NCBI RefSeq assembly: GCF_000159955.1
Contig: NZ_GG695973.1
Span: forward strand, 83,144-113,783
Length of the DNA stretch: 30,640 bases
Direction: 5' to 3'
From: Paenibacillus sp. oral taxon 786 str. D14
Lineage (GTDB): Bacteria > Bacillota > Bacilli > Paenibacillales > Paenibacillaceae
The notes beneath the pieces are model-generated. The model was not told where the DNA came from. It made no database searches and was given only the letters and a program-made list of their open reading frames with translations. Positions 14,447 to 21,989 of the stretch are shown piece after piece; positions within the stretch are counted from its first letter, which is position 1; each line of letters starts with the position of its first letter. The position numbers and the translations under genes were made by a program.

Positions 14447-15811
14447 TTATACACTTTTCTTTAACTTGCTGATTAATTCCTCATATGTATCGATGACTTG
14501 CGGCGTTGCAAAGTTCCTGTATCGTTCGAATAGCTCTACATATTTAACCATGACAGCTCGGTGAGAATTGTTTAATTGATTGAACTGTTCCAAGCTTTTA
14601 AGTAAGTAACGAAACCCCTCCGGGTACTTACCTCGGCGGAGATCATAGTCGGCTAATTCGATATAAAGTTGGGAGATCCGATCAAGAATAAACTGCGGGC
14701 TGTACATTCCCGTAGTCAAGGGCTGATGATCTAAAGCAGCCAAATCTTCTTTAAACCGTTCAAGGATATGTTCAATCGAGAAGTCATGCCGATTGGCGTT
14801 TTTAACCAGATTGAAGATCATGAGGATCTTGTCCGATTGTCTGTTTTCGGAGTAGGTGACATATTCATCGAGTACCGTAATATCTCCGGAGGAAAGCCGG
14901 GTTATAAGAGCGTTTGCATAGGCCCATTCACGAAACAGGTTCCGCCAATGTAACGTTTCCGGATCGTTTTCCCGCACCCAACTTAGATCATGATAGCGTT
15001 GGATATAAAGTAAGGCTTGGTCATATTCCCCCCGCAAATTATGTACACTCCCAAGCAGCAAATAGGAATACGCCAAATAGTAAAACAAAGGTCTAGTTGT
15101 CTTTCGTTGCAAGATCTTTCGCTTCTGTTCCGAAAAGTAATACACTTTGGCCTTGTGCTCCAATCGTTGAGCAATACTCTCCACCCTATCCCATCGGTTT
15201 AAGGCACGATAGGTATTGGCCAGATCCCTTAACGCATCGAGTTGACTCGCTTCATCCAGTCGCTCAATATACGGTTCGAACTGGATCGCTGACTGATAGT
15301 TTTGATCCTGATTCGTCCCTTGACCGATCAGGAATAAACGATATTGGCAAAGGGCCAACCGTTCGGAGTGCTGCTTGCGCTCGGTCATCGCCACATTTTC
15401 GTATAAGATCCCCGCTGCTTCATATTCGCCCTTCTCGTACAATTCTTCGGCCAAATCAAATAAAAGTTGAGCATAAAGCGGGTTGTCCAGCAATAATCCA
15501 ACGATTTCCCGAATGCGATCAAACTGGCCCAACTCCGCGCAGTTATGAATTAGTGGTTTTACTCTTCGCCAATCCGGATCCTTCTCGTGCAGATACTCGC
15601 TGATATAAGTCTTATAGAAATGGCCTCTCGGAAATCCCAGCACCATGGTGATCCGTTCTAATTGATCTACAGCCAGCGGACGGTTTCCGTTCAGAATGGA
15701 GCTTAACGTCCCTGGGTTCAGTTCAAACTGCTTGGCCAATTGAGTGAGATTTAGCTGGTGTCGCACCATATATTCTTCTATTGCAGCGACAATAGTGGCA
15801 CGCGGTTTCAA
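14447..15811 (-). CDS. second HTH-TPR regulator, RRNPP/AimR-like paralogue
   Basis: A 454-residue protein with the same architecture as the regulator at 11012. The XRE helix-turn-helix lies in residues ~8-60 (LNLTQLAKQFELNPGTL, SSILNGNRPL), followed by TPR-like helices (DLAEELYEKGEYEAAGILYENV, LLGSVHNLRGEYDQALLYIQRY, ADYDLRRGKYPEGFRYLLKSL). Shared blocks include HSERLALCQYRLF, FEPYIERL, a DLSW motif and the end FATPQ..YEEL. The TTG start is preceded by AGAGGGGG. No well-supported small peptide gene overlaps or follows it before the terminator, unlike the first copy, so it may be an orphan receptor or respond to another locus. GC is visibly lower than in its surroundings. Confidence 0.87.
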   Translation of the reverse strand: MKPRATIVAAIEEYMVRHQLNLTQLAKQFELNPGTLSSILNGNRPLAVDQLERITMVLGFPRGHFYKTYISEYLHEKDPDWRRVKPLIHNCAELGQFDRIREIVGLLLDNPLYAQLLFDLAEELYEKGEYEAAGILYENVAMTERKQHSERLALCQYRLFLIGQGTNQDQNYQSAIQFEPYIERLDEASQLDALRDLANTYRALNRWDRVESIAQRLEHKAKVYYFSEQKRKILQRKTTRPLFYYLAYSYLLLGSVHNLRGEYDQALLYIQRYHDLSWVRENDPETLHWRNLFREWAYANALITRLSSGDITVLDEYVTYSENRQSDKILMIFNLVKNANRHDFSIEHILERFKEDLAALDHQPLTTGMYSPQFILDRISQLYIELADYDLRRGKYPEGFRYLLKSLEQFNQLNNSHRAVMVKYVELFERYRNFATPQVIDTYEELISKLKKSV

Positions 15812-15944
15812 AGGAATCCCCCTCTATTTTGCAAAAAAAACTATTCATCCATGATTTTAGGGGATTATGTCTAATTCGAATAAAATGGAAATATCTGCAA
15901 CCCTGATTTGTTCAAAAAGACCACTCCTCACAACCTTCAATATG

Positions 15945-15975
15945 AAAAAATCAACCATCCCAAAGGAATGGTTCA
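15945..15975 (-). promoter_or_regulatory. terminator-like hairpin or operator palindrome in the leader of the second receptor gene
   Basis: On the minus strand AACCATTCC-TTT-GGGATGGTT (one mismatch) is followed by six T. It begins only ~10-15 bases after the predicted transcription start of the promoter at 15989-16017 and ~135 bases before the receptor start. It could be a transcription attenuator or the operator for the HTH protein; sequence alone does not decide. The rest of 15812-16126 is AT-rich, with no supported gene. Confidence 0.6.
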
Positions 15976-15988
15976 ACTTTCTATTTTC

Positions 15989-16017
15989 AAAATAATATTC
16001 CACTTGAATTTTGTCAA
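15989..16017 (-). promoter_or_regulatory. promoter reading toward the second receptor gene
   Basis: A perfect minus-strand -35 (TTGACA, 16012-16017) and a moderate -10 (TATTTT, 15989-15994) are 17 bases apart. It is the best promoter in the divergent gap. A rightward candidate, TTGATA with TACTCT at 17 bases (16049-16077), may serve the XRE gene at 16127. Confidence 0.6.
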
Positions 16018-16126
16018 TAATATGCAATAAAGAACTTATGAATTCTTTTTGATAAAATATTGAACTTTGAATACTCTGCAGTTTGCCCCTCCGCTTGGAC
16101 TAAACTTAATACGAGAGGTGGCCTCT

Positions 16127-16456
16127 ATGGATGTAGCAAAGCAGGTCGGAAAAAATGTCAGATACTATCGCAAGCTCAAAGGGCTTACGCAGGAACAACT
16201 GGCCGAGTCGACGGAAACGTACGGTTCCTACATCGGACGGTTGGAACGCGGGGAGCAAAACGTTCAGCTCGAAACGCTGCATAAAATTGCGGATGCCCTG
16301 CAGATCAGCGTATATGCTCTATTTCGCAATCCAGGGTACGACGAGCTCCAGGACCAAACTTGGATTTGGCAGATCGTGCAGCTGCTGCAGGAACAGCCGG
16401 CCGAGGAACAAGCGCGTGCGTACCGTGTGCTGAAGGAAATGTTTCGTCAAAAATAA
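16127..16456 (+). CDS. small XRE-family HTH regulator
   Basis: A 109-residue protein. Residues 5-65 form an XRE/Cro helix-turn-helix (VGKNVRYYRKLKGLTQEQLAE, YGSYIGRLERGEQN, LETLHKIADALQISVYALF). The last ~35 residues are a helical tail (WQIVQLLQEQPAEEQARAYRVLKEMF) that may dimerise or bind a partner. AGAGGTGG precedes the ATG at 16127; the frame is open 20 codons further, but that part holds the promoter region. It is divergent from the second receptor gene. It has its own terminator and is probably a single-gene unit. SinR-like or SlrR-like function is possible but not shown. Confidence 0.88.
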   Translation: MDVAKQVGKNVRYYRKLKGLTQEQLAESTETYGSYIGRLERGEQNVQLETLHKIADALQISVYALFRNPGYDELQDQTWIWQIVQLLQEQPAEEQARAYRVLKEMFRQK

Positions 16457-16497
16457 AAGGGTTTAAAACGGAATCGATCCGCTTTAAACCCTTTATT
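16455..16497. terminator. bidirectional intrinsic terminator
   Basis: AAAGGGTTTAAA and TTTAAACCCTTT form a perfect 12-base stem with a further CGGA/TCCG pairing inside. A and T tracts flank it, so it serves both the rightward XRE gene and the leftward SGNH hydrolase gene. Confidence 0.93.
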
Positions 16498-16507
16498 TAT
16501 GTTCGTC

Positions 16508-17158
16508 TTAGTCCCACAATCCGCTGCGCTCCACGACCTCCAGCCACCGTTTGGCGATGACATCGTGGCCTGCAGCCGTCGGATGGACGCCGTCCCAGAT
16601 CCAGTAAGCGGCCTCGGCTTTTTCCGTCGCCGCATCAAACGCATCCTGCAAAGGAACATGCACCGTACCAAACTCTTCAGCCAATTGACGAACGGTATCC
16701 TGGTACCGTTTGATCAGGCGCTCCCATTCGGTCCATTTTTCCGCCGTAGCTCCGGTTTTCAAAATAAACGGCTCGCATAACACCAGCTTGGTGTTCGGCA
16801 ATACTTCCTTCGTCTCCTCCAGCAAGTGACGATACGCCCGTTCGAAACGATCCGTTGCCCCGCTAGGTTCGCCGCTCATTTGCCGCCAGGCGTCGTTAAC
16901 GCCGATCAGCAGACTAATCACGTCCGGCTTCAGACTGATCGCATCCTCGTTCCATCTTGCGTAAAGGTCGGAGACCCGATCCCCGCTCACGCCCCGGTTA
17001 ATGAATTTTGGCTGCAAATGCGCGTATTCATGACCTAGCTTCGCGGCGATGATGTAGGCATAGCTGTGGCCCAAAATATGATTCAAATCCGTGCCGCGAT
17101 CCCGATTTCCGTCTGTAATGGAATCCCCCTGAAACAATACGGTCAACTGCTTTTTCAT
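16508..17158 (-). CDS. SGNH/GDSL-family hydrolase (lysophospholipase L1-like esterase)
   Basis: A 216-residue esterase without a signal peptide. The four SGNH blocks are present: FQGDSITDG with nucleophile Ser13, NRGVSGDRV (Gly of block II, ~54-62), GVNDAW with Asn88, and WDGVHPTAAGH with Asp189 and His192. This family hydrolyses esters, including acetyl groups on sugars and lysophospholipids. The substrate is not indicated by neighbours: it is transcribed alone toward a shared terminator and away from the yqeM-type gene. Deacetylation of plant polysaccharide fragments is a possible role that would fit the uronate locus, but this is a guess. Confidence 0.92.
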   Translation of the reverse strand: MKKQLTVLFQGDSITDGNRDRGTDLNHILGHSYAYIIAAKLGHEYAHLQPKFINRGVSGDRVSDLYARWNEDAISLKPDVISLLIGVNDAWRQMSGEPSGATDRFERAYRHLLEETKEVLPNTKLVLCEPFILKTGATAEKWTEWERLIKRYQDTVRQLAEEFGTVHVPLQDAFDAATEKAEAAYWIWDGVHPTAAGHDVIAKRWLEVVERSGLWD

Positions 17159-17224
17159 GCGTTTCCCCTCTTTCCTTCCATAGATCTCCGTTTCCCATTA
17201 TAGCTTTGAGAGACAGCGATCCTC

Positions 17225-17450
17225 CATGGAGAAATTAGTGCAAAAATACAGTTTTCTTCGCGAACTTCAGCCTTTTTTCGATAAATCCCTGCAAAACTGC
17301 AGTTGTTTTAGACGGAAAACGTCAAACCCCGAATTGGATAAAAAATTCCTGCACTTTTGCATTTATTTTGCGATTTATACGGAAAATCCCCAAAAAAACG
17401 GCACTTTTGCAGGGACTTGCACTTGGGGCCCTGATTTGCACTCGGGGCCG
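17225..17450. repeat. degenerate ~50-60-bp tandem repeat block, intergenic
   Basis: Related units begin at 17239, 17290, 17350 and 17400. Each has TGCA-NNNN-TGCA-like cores followed by T-rich sequence (for example TGCAAAACTGCAGTTG and TGCACTTTTGCATTT) and often ends near GGATAAA or AATCCC. The last part holds two copies of TTGCACTYGGGGCC, 19 bases apart (17417 and 17436). It fills the gap beyond the 3' end of the yqeM-type gene. The unusual composition and multiple units suggest an interspersed intergenic repeat. An ORF running through it is not credible. Confidence 0.6.
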
Positions 17451-17451
17451 T

Positions 17452-18225
17452 CTACTTCACCGCCACAAAAAAGAGCCGGGCCGCCTCATCCACCGCCTCG
17501 ACCCACTCGAAATCAGCATAGATGTAGACCTCGCGGAAGCCGCAGCGCAGCAGCTCGCTTTTCATCCATGCCGGGTCGTACGCCCGCTGGATATGCGTCT
17601 CTTCGAACCGGCGGTACAATTCCGGTCCCTGCTCCTCTTCCCGGGCGAAGATCGTCAGATGATGCTCGATTTCGTTGCGATGCGCGTTTCGCTCGCAAGT
17701 CCAGATATACGACACACTCGGCTCGTCCCAAACAAACGGCTGCTCTTCCTCGTACCGGATCAACGTGTGGGGATGGTGCACATCAAACAGGAACGTCCCT
17801 CCGGGCTCCAGCCCTTCGTAGGTCCGGCGGAAGGTCCGAATGATGTCTTCTTCTTCCAGCAAATAGTTCAAGCAATCGCAAAAAGAAATGACGGCGTCGA
17901 CCGGCTCCGGCACGGACCACTCCGTCATATCCTGCTGCACCCAGCGCACGCTGCCCTCGCGGAGTAACCGGGCGCCTTGGGGCGTGGTTTCCATTTTGCG
18001 GCGGGCCACCGCCAGCATGTCGGCGGACAAATCGATGCCGATTACCTCGAACCCGGCATTCACCAACGGAATTGTAATGCTGCCGGTCCCACAACCGAGA
18101 TCCACGACCGTCTTTGGCATTCCGTACCGTTCCCAAGCCGTGCGGGCAAACCGGATCCAGTCCGGGTAAGGCATGTCCTCCATCAATTCGTCGTACACGT
18201 AAGCAAATTTCCGATAAGATGCCAT
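17452..18225 (-). CDS. yqeM: class I SAM-dependent methyltransferase (YqeM-like)
   Basis: About 257 residues. The SAM-binding motif I VVDLGCGTGSITIPL is followed by VIGIDLSADMLAVARRKM (motif II) and the acidic post-motif VDAVISFCDCLNYL. In Bacillus yqeM follows rsfS in the same operon; here cvfB intervenes. The target is unknown. The frame reaches a GTG at 18240 (V-T-S-K-P). I prefer the ATG at 18225 (MASYRKFAYVYDELM), which gives the family N-terminus, though the AAGGCGG upstream is rather distant. This is the last gene of the operon. Confidence 0.85.
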   Translation of the reverse strand: MASYRKFAYVYDELMEDMPYPDWIRFARTAWERYGMPKTVVDLGCGTGSITIPLVNAGFEVIGIDLSADMLAVARRKMETTPQGARLLREGSVRWVQQDMTEWSVPEPVDAVISFCDCLNYLLEEEDIIRTFRRTYEGLEPGGTFLFDVHHPHTLIRYEEEQPFVWDEPSVSYIWTCERNAHRNEIEHHLTIFAREEEQGPELYRRFEETHIQRAYDPAWMKSELLRCGFREVYIYADFEWVEAVDEAARLFFVAVK

Positions 18226-18267
18226 GGGCTTGCTTGTCACCGCCTTCTGTCTAGTTGCTGCTGTTGC

Positions 18268-19185
18268 TTAAGCTTCCGGCTGCCCGTGATCGTCCGTGCC
18301 GGCAGCTGGAGACTGCACCAAATAGGTCCAGTTCTCTTTCTGGACAACCTTACCTTCCTTCATCAGCTTGCCAAGCGCCCGCTTGAACGCGGACTTGCTG
18401 ATGGCAAACCGCTGCTTGATCAGGTCCGGCGGCGTCGCGTCGGAATACGGCATGCTTCCGCCCGGACGACTCTCCAAATACGCGAGAATGCGCTCCGCAT
18501 CCTGGCCCATGCCGATTTCCTTGCGCGGCGCCATCGACAGGTTCACGCGCCCGTCCTCACGGATATGGGCCACCCGCACCTGGACGCGCTCGCCCAGGCG
18601 CAGCAAGCGGCTGCGTTCCGAGGCGTGGATCAAGCCAATCGCCCCGAACCCCAGCACGCCGCCTTGGACGACCACAAACGTCCCCATTTGCAGCGGCTTG
18701 TAGACGATGGCATCGAGCCATTGGTTTTTCCACGAGGTTGGAGCATGGAAAGCAAGGGGAGCCAGATCCTGCTCGCCAGCCAGCTTCGCTTTGAGACGGC
18801 CCTGCTTGTCGTGCTCCATGATGACGTACACCTGGTCGCCCACCTGCGGATGAAGCTCCTTCATCTCGGGCAGCTCACGGATTGGCAGCAGCAGCTGACG
18901 GCCCAGCCCCATCTCCAGGAAGCAGCCGAGCCGCGGATGCACGTCAGCCACCTCAAGCAGCGCCAGCTCGCCTAGCGTGAGATACGGCTTCTTCATCGTG
19001 GCCGCCAAACGGTCCTCCGTATCGTAGAACAGAAACACCTCCACCGTTTCCCCCGGCTTCACCTGGCGTGTCAGCTCGGAGTAATGGAGCAGCACATCTT
19101 GCCCGCCTGCACTTAGAAAATACCCGTACGGCGATACCTCGCGATCGATCGGTAAAGAGACGATGGTTCCCGCGATCAGGCTCAT
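18268..19185 (-). CDS. cvfB: CvfB/YitL-like S1-domain RNA-binding regulator
   Basis: About 305 residues. It has consecutive S1/OB-like modules (AGTIVSLPIDREVSPYGYFLS; ADVHPRLGCFLEMGLGRQLLLPI; KPLQMGTFVVVQGGVLGFGAIGLIHASE; ERVQVRVAHIREDGRVNLSMAP) and a C-terminal winged helix (PPDLIKQRFAISKSAFKRALGKLMKEGKV). This is the CvfB layout, known as an RNA-binding virulence regulator in Staphylococcus aureus. The ATG at 19185 overlaps the rsfS stop by four bases (ATGA) with GGAG five bases upstream, so it is translationally coupled; a longer frame to 19215 is not needed. Its place between rsfS and yqeM differs from Bacillus subtilis, where yitL is elsewhere. Confidence 0.9.
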   Translation of the reverse strand: MSLIAGTIVSLPIDREVSPYGYFLSAGGQDVLLHYSELTRQVKPGETVEVFLFYDTEDRLAATMKKPYLTLGELALLEVADVHPRLGCFLEMGLGRQLLLPIRELPEMKELHPQVGDQVYVIMEHDKQGRLKAKLAGEQDLAPLAFHAPTSWKNQWLDAIVYKPLQMGTFVVVQGGVLGFGAIGLIHASERSRLLRLGERVQVRVAHIREDGRVNLSMAPRKEIGMGQDAERILAYLESRPGGSMPYSDATPPDLIKQRFAISKSAFKRALGKLMKEGKVVQKENWTYLVQSPAAGTDDHGQPEA

Positions 19186-19529
19186 ACCGTCTCCACGACC
19201 TTGGCATCCGACCAAAGCCGCTCAATATTGTAATATTCGCGCTCATCGCGATGGAACACGTGCACGACAACGTCCCCCAGATCCATCAGCACCCAGCGGG
19301 CGGAATCCAAGCCTTCGATGCCTCGAATATTGGCGCCAACCTCATGCGCTCTTTTGCGAATCTCGGTGGCAATCGCCTGCACCTGCGTATCCGAGTTCCC
19401 GTGGCAGATCACAAAATAGTCCGCAATCAAGGAAATCCCTTTCAAGTCTAGCGCCACGATGTTCATTGCTTTTTTATCGTCTGCAGCCTGCACCGCCAAG
19501 TTCATCAATTCATTGGAACTAATCGCCAT
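19182..19529 (-). CDS. rsfS: ribosome silencing factor RsfS
   Basis: A 115-residue protein of normal length for the family. The hallmark blocks are KKAMNIVALDLKGISLIADYFVICHGNSDTQ in sequence order (split here for length: strand MNIVALDLKGISLIADYF, then VICHGNSDTQVQAIA), GLDSARWVLMDLGDVVVHVF, and REYYNIERLW. RsfS binds ribosomal protein L14 (uL14) and blocks subunit joining in poor nutrient conditions. Its ATG directly follows the yqeK stop, using AAGGAGG inside the yqeK end. Confidence 0.96.
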   Translation of the reverse strand: MAISSNELMNLAVQAADDKKAMNIVALDLKGISLIADYFVICHGNSDTQVQAIATEIRKRAHEVGANIRGIEGLDSARWVLMDLGDVVVHVFHRDEREYYNIERLWSDAKVVETV

Positions 19530-20117
19530 TCATTCAGCCTCCTTAGATTTTTGTCGGTTTACGATCAAATCGTTACGTGCTAATACCGTCAAAGGAAAGA
19601 TCGGCTTCCCCTTCTCCAGTAAAAAAGATATCGTCGAGTCAAAGCCCGCGATCAGCGCATCCTCCAAACTTGTTTCCGCCAGCTCGCGAATCCTCTCCAC
19701 GCCCGGGAACTCGCGCCCCGGCTCGATGTAATCTGCCAGACATACGATTTTGTCCAGCAGCGTCATGCCAACCCGGCCGGAGGTGTGGTAACGGATCGCG
19801 TCCAGCACCTCTTCATCCTCTATCCCGTAATCCCGCCTGGAGATGAATGCCCCGACCTCAGCATGCAGCAGCTGCTTGTCGTGATTCAGCAGCTCGGCGT
19901 TTAAACCGTTGTCGCGGATGACCGCTTCCTGCTCCTCAATCGGCCAAAACTTGGCCAAGTCATGCAGCAGAGCGGCTAAATCCGCTTTGACCGGATCGGC
20001 TCCATACCTCTTGGCCAGAATGACCGCGCTCTCCATCACGCCTTCAACATGCTTCCAGCGTTTGGCGGGCATCCCCGCCGAAACGGAGGCGATCAGTTCT
20101 TCACGGCTGTAACCCAT
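19530..20117 (-). CDS. yqeK: HD-domain diadenosine tetraphosphatase (YqeK)
   Basis: A 195-residue HD-domain phosphohydrolase. Metal-binding residues lie in WKHVEGVM (His23), LLHDLAKFW (His52-Asp53) and LLHAEVGAF, with YHTSGRVGMTLLDKIVCLADYIEPGR toward the C-terminus. Family members cleave Ap4A symmetrically to ADP. It overlaps the end of nadD by 17 bases and is followed immediately by rsfS, as in other Firmicutes. The start ATG at 20117 gives the usual length. Confidence 0.94.
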   Translation of the reverse strand: MGYSREELIASVSAGMPAKRWKHVEGVMESAVILAKRYGADPVKADLAALLHDLAKFWPIEEQEAVIRDNGLNAELLNHDKQLLHAEVGAFISRRDYGIEDEEVLDAIRYHTSGRVGMTLLDKIVCLADYIEPGREFPGVERIRELAETSLEDALIAGFDSTISFLLEKGKPIFPLTVLARNDLIVNRQKSKEAE

Positions 20118-20694
20118 ACAATCCGCTCCTTGTCATATATTCATACACGGCATCCGGTACCATATATCTGACCGAACGTCCGGCGGATAAGCGGCTGCGG
20201 ATCAGGCTCGAGGAAATATCAACAAGCGGCATCTCCGCAAGCTGCACCGCCTCCTGAATAAACGGAGGCAGCGCGTCCAGTTCCAGAAAGCTTCCGGGGC
20301 GCTGCAGCCCGATAAACGAAATCATCCCGGCCAAATCCTCAATCCCTTCCCATTTCGGAAGGTAATTCACCATATCGGCCCCGATAATAAAATAAAACTC
20401 CAGATCGGGATGCAGTGCACGCAGCTCCCGGATCGTATCCACCGTGTAGGACACGCCGCCGCGGCGCAGCTCGATATCCAGCGGCTTAAAGGCGGGATTG
20501 CTGTCTATCGCCGCCTCGACCATCTCCAGCCGCTGCTGGCCGCTCACGCCTGCCTGATGCTTATGCGGAGGGATATGGGAGGGCATGAACCAAACCTCTT
20601 CCAGATGGTATTGTTCTCTGGCCGCCTCCGCCGCCAACAGATGGCCGAGGTGTATCGGGTCAAACGCCCCGCCCATAATTCCGACTTTTTTCAT
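20101..20694 (-). CDS. nadD: nicotinate-nucleotide adenylyltransferase
   Basis: A 197-residue enzyme that makes deamido-NAD from nicotinate mononucleotide and ATP. The nucleotidyltransferase motif GGAFDPIHLGH (residues 8-18), FMPSHIPPHK and the C-terminal ISSSLIRSRL (variant of ISSTxxR) are present. The frame is open upstream to 20736, but GGAGG nine bases before the ATG at 20694 fixes the start MKKVGIMGG. It is part of the yqeG-rsfS operon. Confidence 0.96.
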   Translation of the reverse strand: MKKVGIMGGAFDPIHLGHLLAAEAAREQYHLEEVWFMPSHIPPHKHQAGVSGQQRLEMVEAAIDSNPAFKPLDIELRRGGVSYTVDTIRELRALHPDLEFYFIIGADMVNYLPKWEGIEDLAGMISFIGLQRPGSFLELDALPPFIQEAVQLAEMPLVDISSSLIRSRLSAGRSVRYMVPDAVYEYMTRSGLYGLQP

Positions 20695-20732
20695 GTTGCG
20701 TTGCCTCCAATAACCTTTGAATGCAGCTCGTT

Positions 20733-21023
20733 TCAAGGCAGCTCGATTTGCTTATATTCACGAGACTCCTTATATAAAATAATCGTCCGGCCGATCAGCT
20801 GTACCAGCTCAGCGCCGGCGCCTTGCGCCAGCTCCTCGGCGATTTCCTGCGGATCGTCCAGATTATTGTTCAGTACAGAGATTTTGATGAGCTCCCGGCG
20901 CTCCAGCGCTTCCGAGATTTGCTTAATCATATGCTCGTTGGTGCCGCCTTTGCCAACTTGAAAAATCGGCTGCAGCCCATGCGCTAAACTGCGCAGGTAA
21001 CGTTTTTGTTTTCCTGTTAACAT
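20733..21023 (-). CDS. yhbY: YhbY/YqeI-family CRM-domain RNA-binding protein
   Basis: A 96-residue single CRM domain. The family start MLTGKQKRYLRSLAH and the GxxG-type loop QVGKGGTNEHMI are followed by ALERRELIKISVLNNN, the helix DPQEIAEELAQGAGAELVQLIG and RTIILYKES. It associates with pre-50S ribosomal particles in related bacteria. I choose the ATG at 21023 by family N-terminus; AAGGGG lies 13 bases upstream, and a longer frame to 21047 has no ribosome binding site. Confidence 0.94.
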   Translation of the reverse strand: MLTGKQKRYLRSLAHGLQPIFQVGKGGTNEHMIKQISEALERRELIKISVLNNNLDDPQEIAEELAQGAGAELVQLIGRTIILYKESREYKQIELP

Positions 21024-21068
21024 GTCGTATTCAAGACCCCTTAACATTCAATTATGCGACAACTTGCG

Positions 21069-21974
21069 TTATTGATTCATGCTCTCCAAGACCGCTGCCC
21101 GCATCGCACCCACCGGCGCAATCAGGCCAGTCCAACGCTCAAACGCGTAAGCGCCCTGGTAAATGAACATCCCCAGCCCGCTGTGAATCGTGCAGCCTTT
21201 CGCCTCAGCTTGCACCAGCAGCTCGGTCTTTAGCGGATTGTAGATCAGATCGCTGACCACGATCCCCTCCGGGATGAGCCGCGCATCCAACGGACAATCG
21301 CTCACGTGCGGATGCATGCCAACGGAGGTGGTGTTAATGATGAGGTCCACTTCCGGCAGCACCTCAGCCAGCTCATCCATGCCGCAGCCGGTTAAGCTGC
21401 CGAGCCCGGACCATTCGGCGGCCAGCTCCTGCGCTTTCTCCCCGGTGCGGTTGGCGATTGTCACCCGCCCCGGCTCCTCCTGCAGCAGCGCGTACACAAT
21501 GCCCCGGGCTGCGCCGCCGCAGCCCAGCACCAGCACGCGTTTGCCCTTCAGCTCAGGGGCAGCCTCCTCCTTCAGCGAGCGGATATACCCGATACCATCG
21601 GTGTTGTACCCGGTGAGCACGCCGTCGTCGTTCACGATCGTGTTCACCGCCCCGATCAGCCGCGCGCTTTCGTCGATGTGGTCCAAGTAGTTCATCACTT
21701 CCACCTTATGCGGAACCGTGACATTGATGCCTCGGAACCCCAACGCGCGAATGCCCCGGATTGCTTCCTCCAACCGGTTCCCTTTGACGTGGAACGGCAG
21801 GTAAGCACCAGTAAGCCCGCACGCCTGCAAGGCAGCGGTGTGCATCACCGGCGATTTGGAATGCTGAATCGGATCGCCGATGACGCCGAGCAGCAGCGGT
21901 TGCCTAGCGCTTCCGTAGTCCCTTGCCTGTGTCTCTCCCCATTTTTCGTGATTCGCCTGCTCTCGCTCTCCCAT
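21069..21974 (-). CDS. aroE: shikimate dehydrogenase
   Basis: A 301-residue enzyme that reduces 3-dehydroshikimate with NADPH in aromatic amino acid synthesis. GVIGDPIQHSKSPVMH (substrate-binding SKSP at 39-42), NVTVPHK with catalytic Lys90, GYNTDGIG with Asp126, the Rossmann motif LGCGGAARGI (150-159), NRTGEKA and LGMFIYQGAYAFERWTG are intact. The N-terminus has ~25 extra polar residues compared with most homologues, so a later start is possible, though no clear alternative ATG is seen. The gene is separated from yqeH by a 292-base repeat-bearing gap. Confidence 0.95.
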   Translation of the reverse strand: MGEREQANHEKWGETQARDYGSARQPLLLGVIGDPIQHSKSPVMHTAALQACGLTGAYLPFHVKGNRLEEAIRGIRALGFRGINVTVPHKVEVMNYLDHIDESARLIGAVNTIVNDDGVLTGYNTDGIGYIRSLKEEAAPELKGKRVLVLGCGGAARGIVYALLQEEPGRVTIANRTGEKAQELAAEWSGLGSLTGCGMDELAEVLPEVDLIINTTSVGMHPHVSDCPLDARLIPEGIVVSDLIYNPLKTELLVQAEAKGCTIHSGLGMFIYQGAYAFERWTGLIAPVGAMRAAVLESMNQ

Positions 21975-21989
21975 CGGTTCTCCTCCCGC

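Noticed and set aside
15840..16126. Search for a phage or mobile-element context around the AimR-like receptors
   Set aside because: No integrase, capsid, recombinase, attachment-site repeat or tRNA was found nearby, so a prophage arbitrium origin is not supported within this window.
17226..17843. A 205-codon plus-strand frame running from the repeat block into the yqeM-type gene
   Set aside because: It begins in degenerate repeats and continues antisense to a methyltransferase; no ribosome binding site.
17977..18975. A 332-codon plus-strand frame across the yqeM-type and cvfB genes
   Set aside because: It spans two real minus-strand genes and the gap between them; composition is that of an antisense frame.
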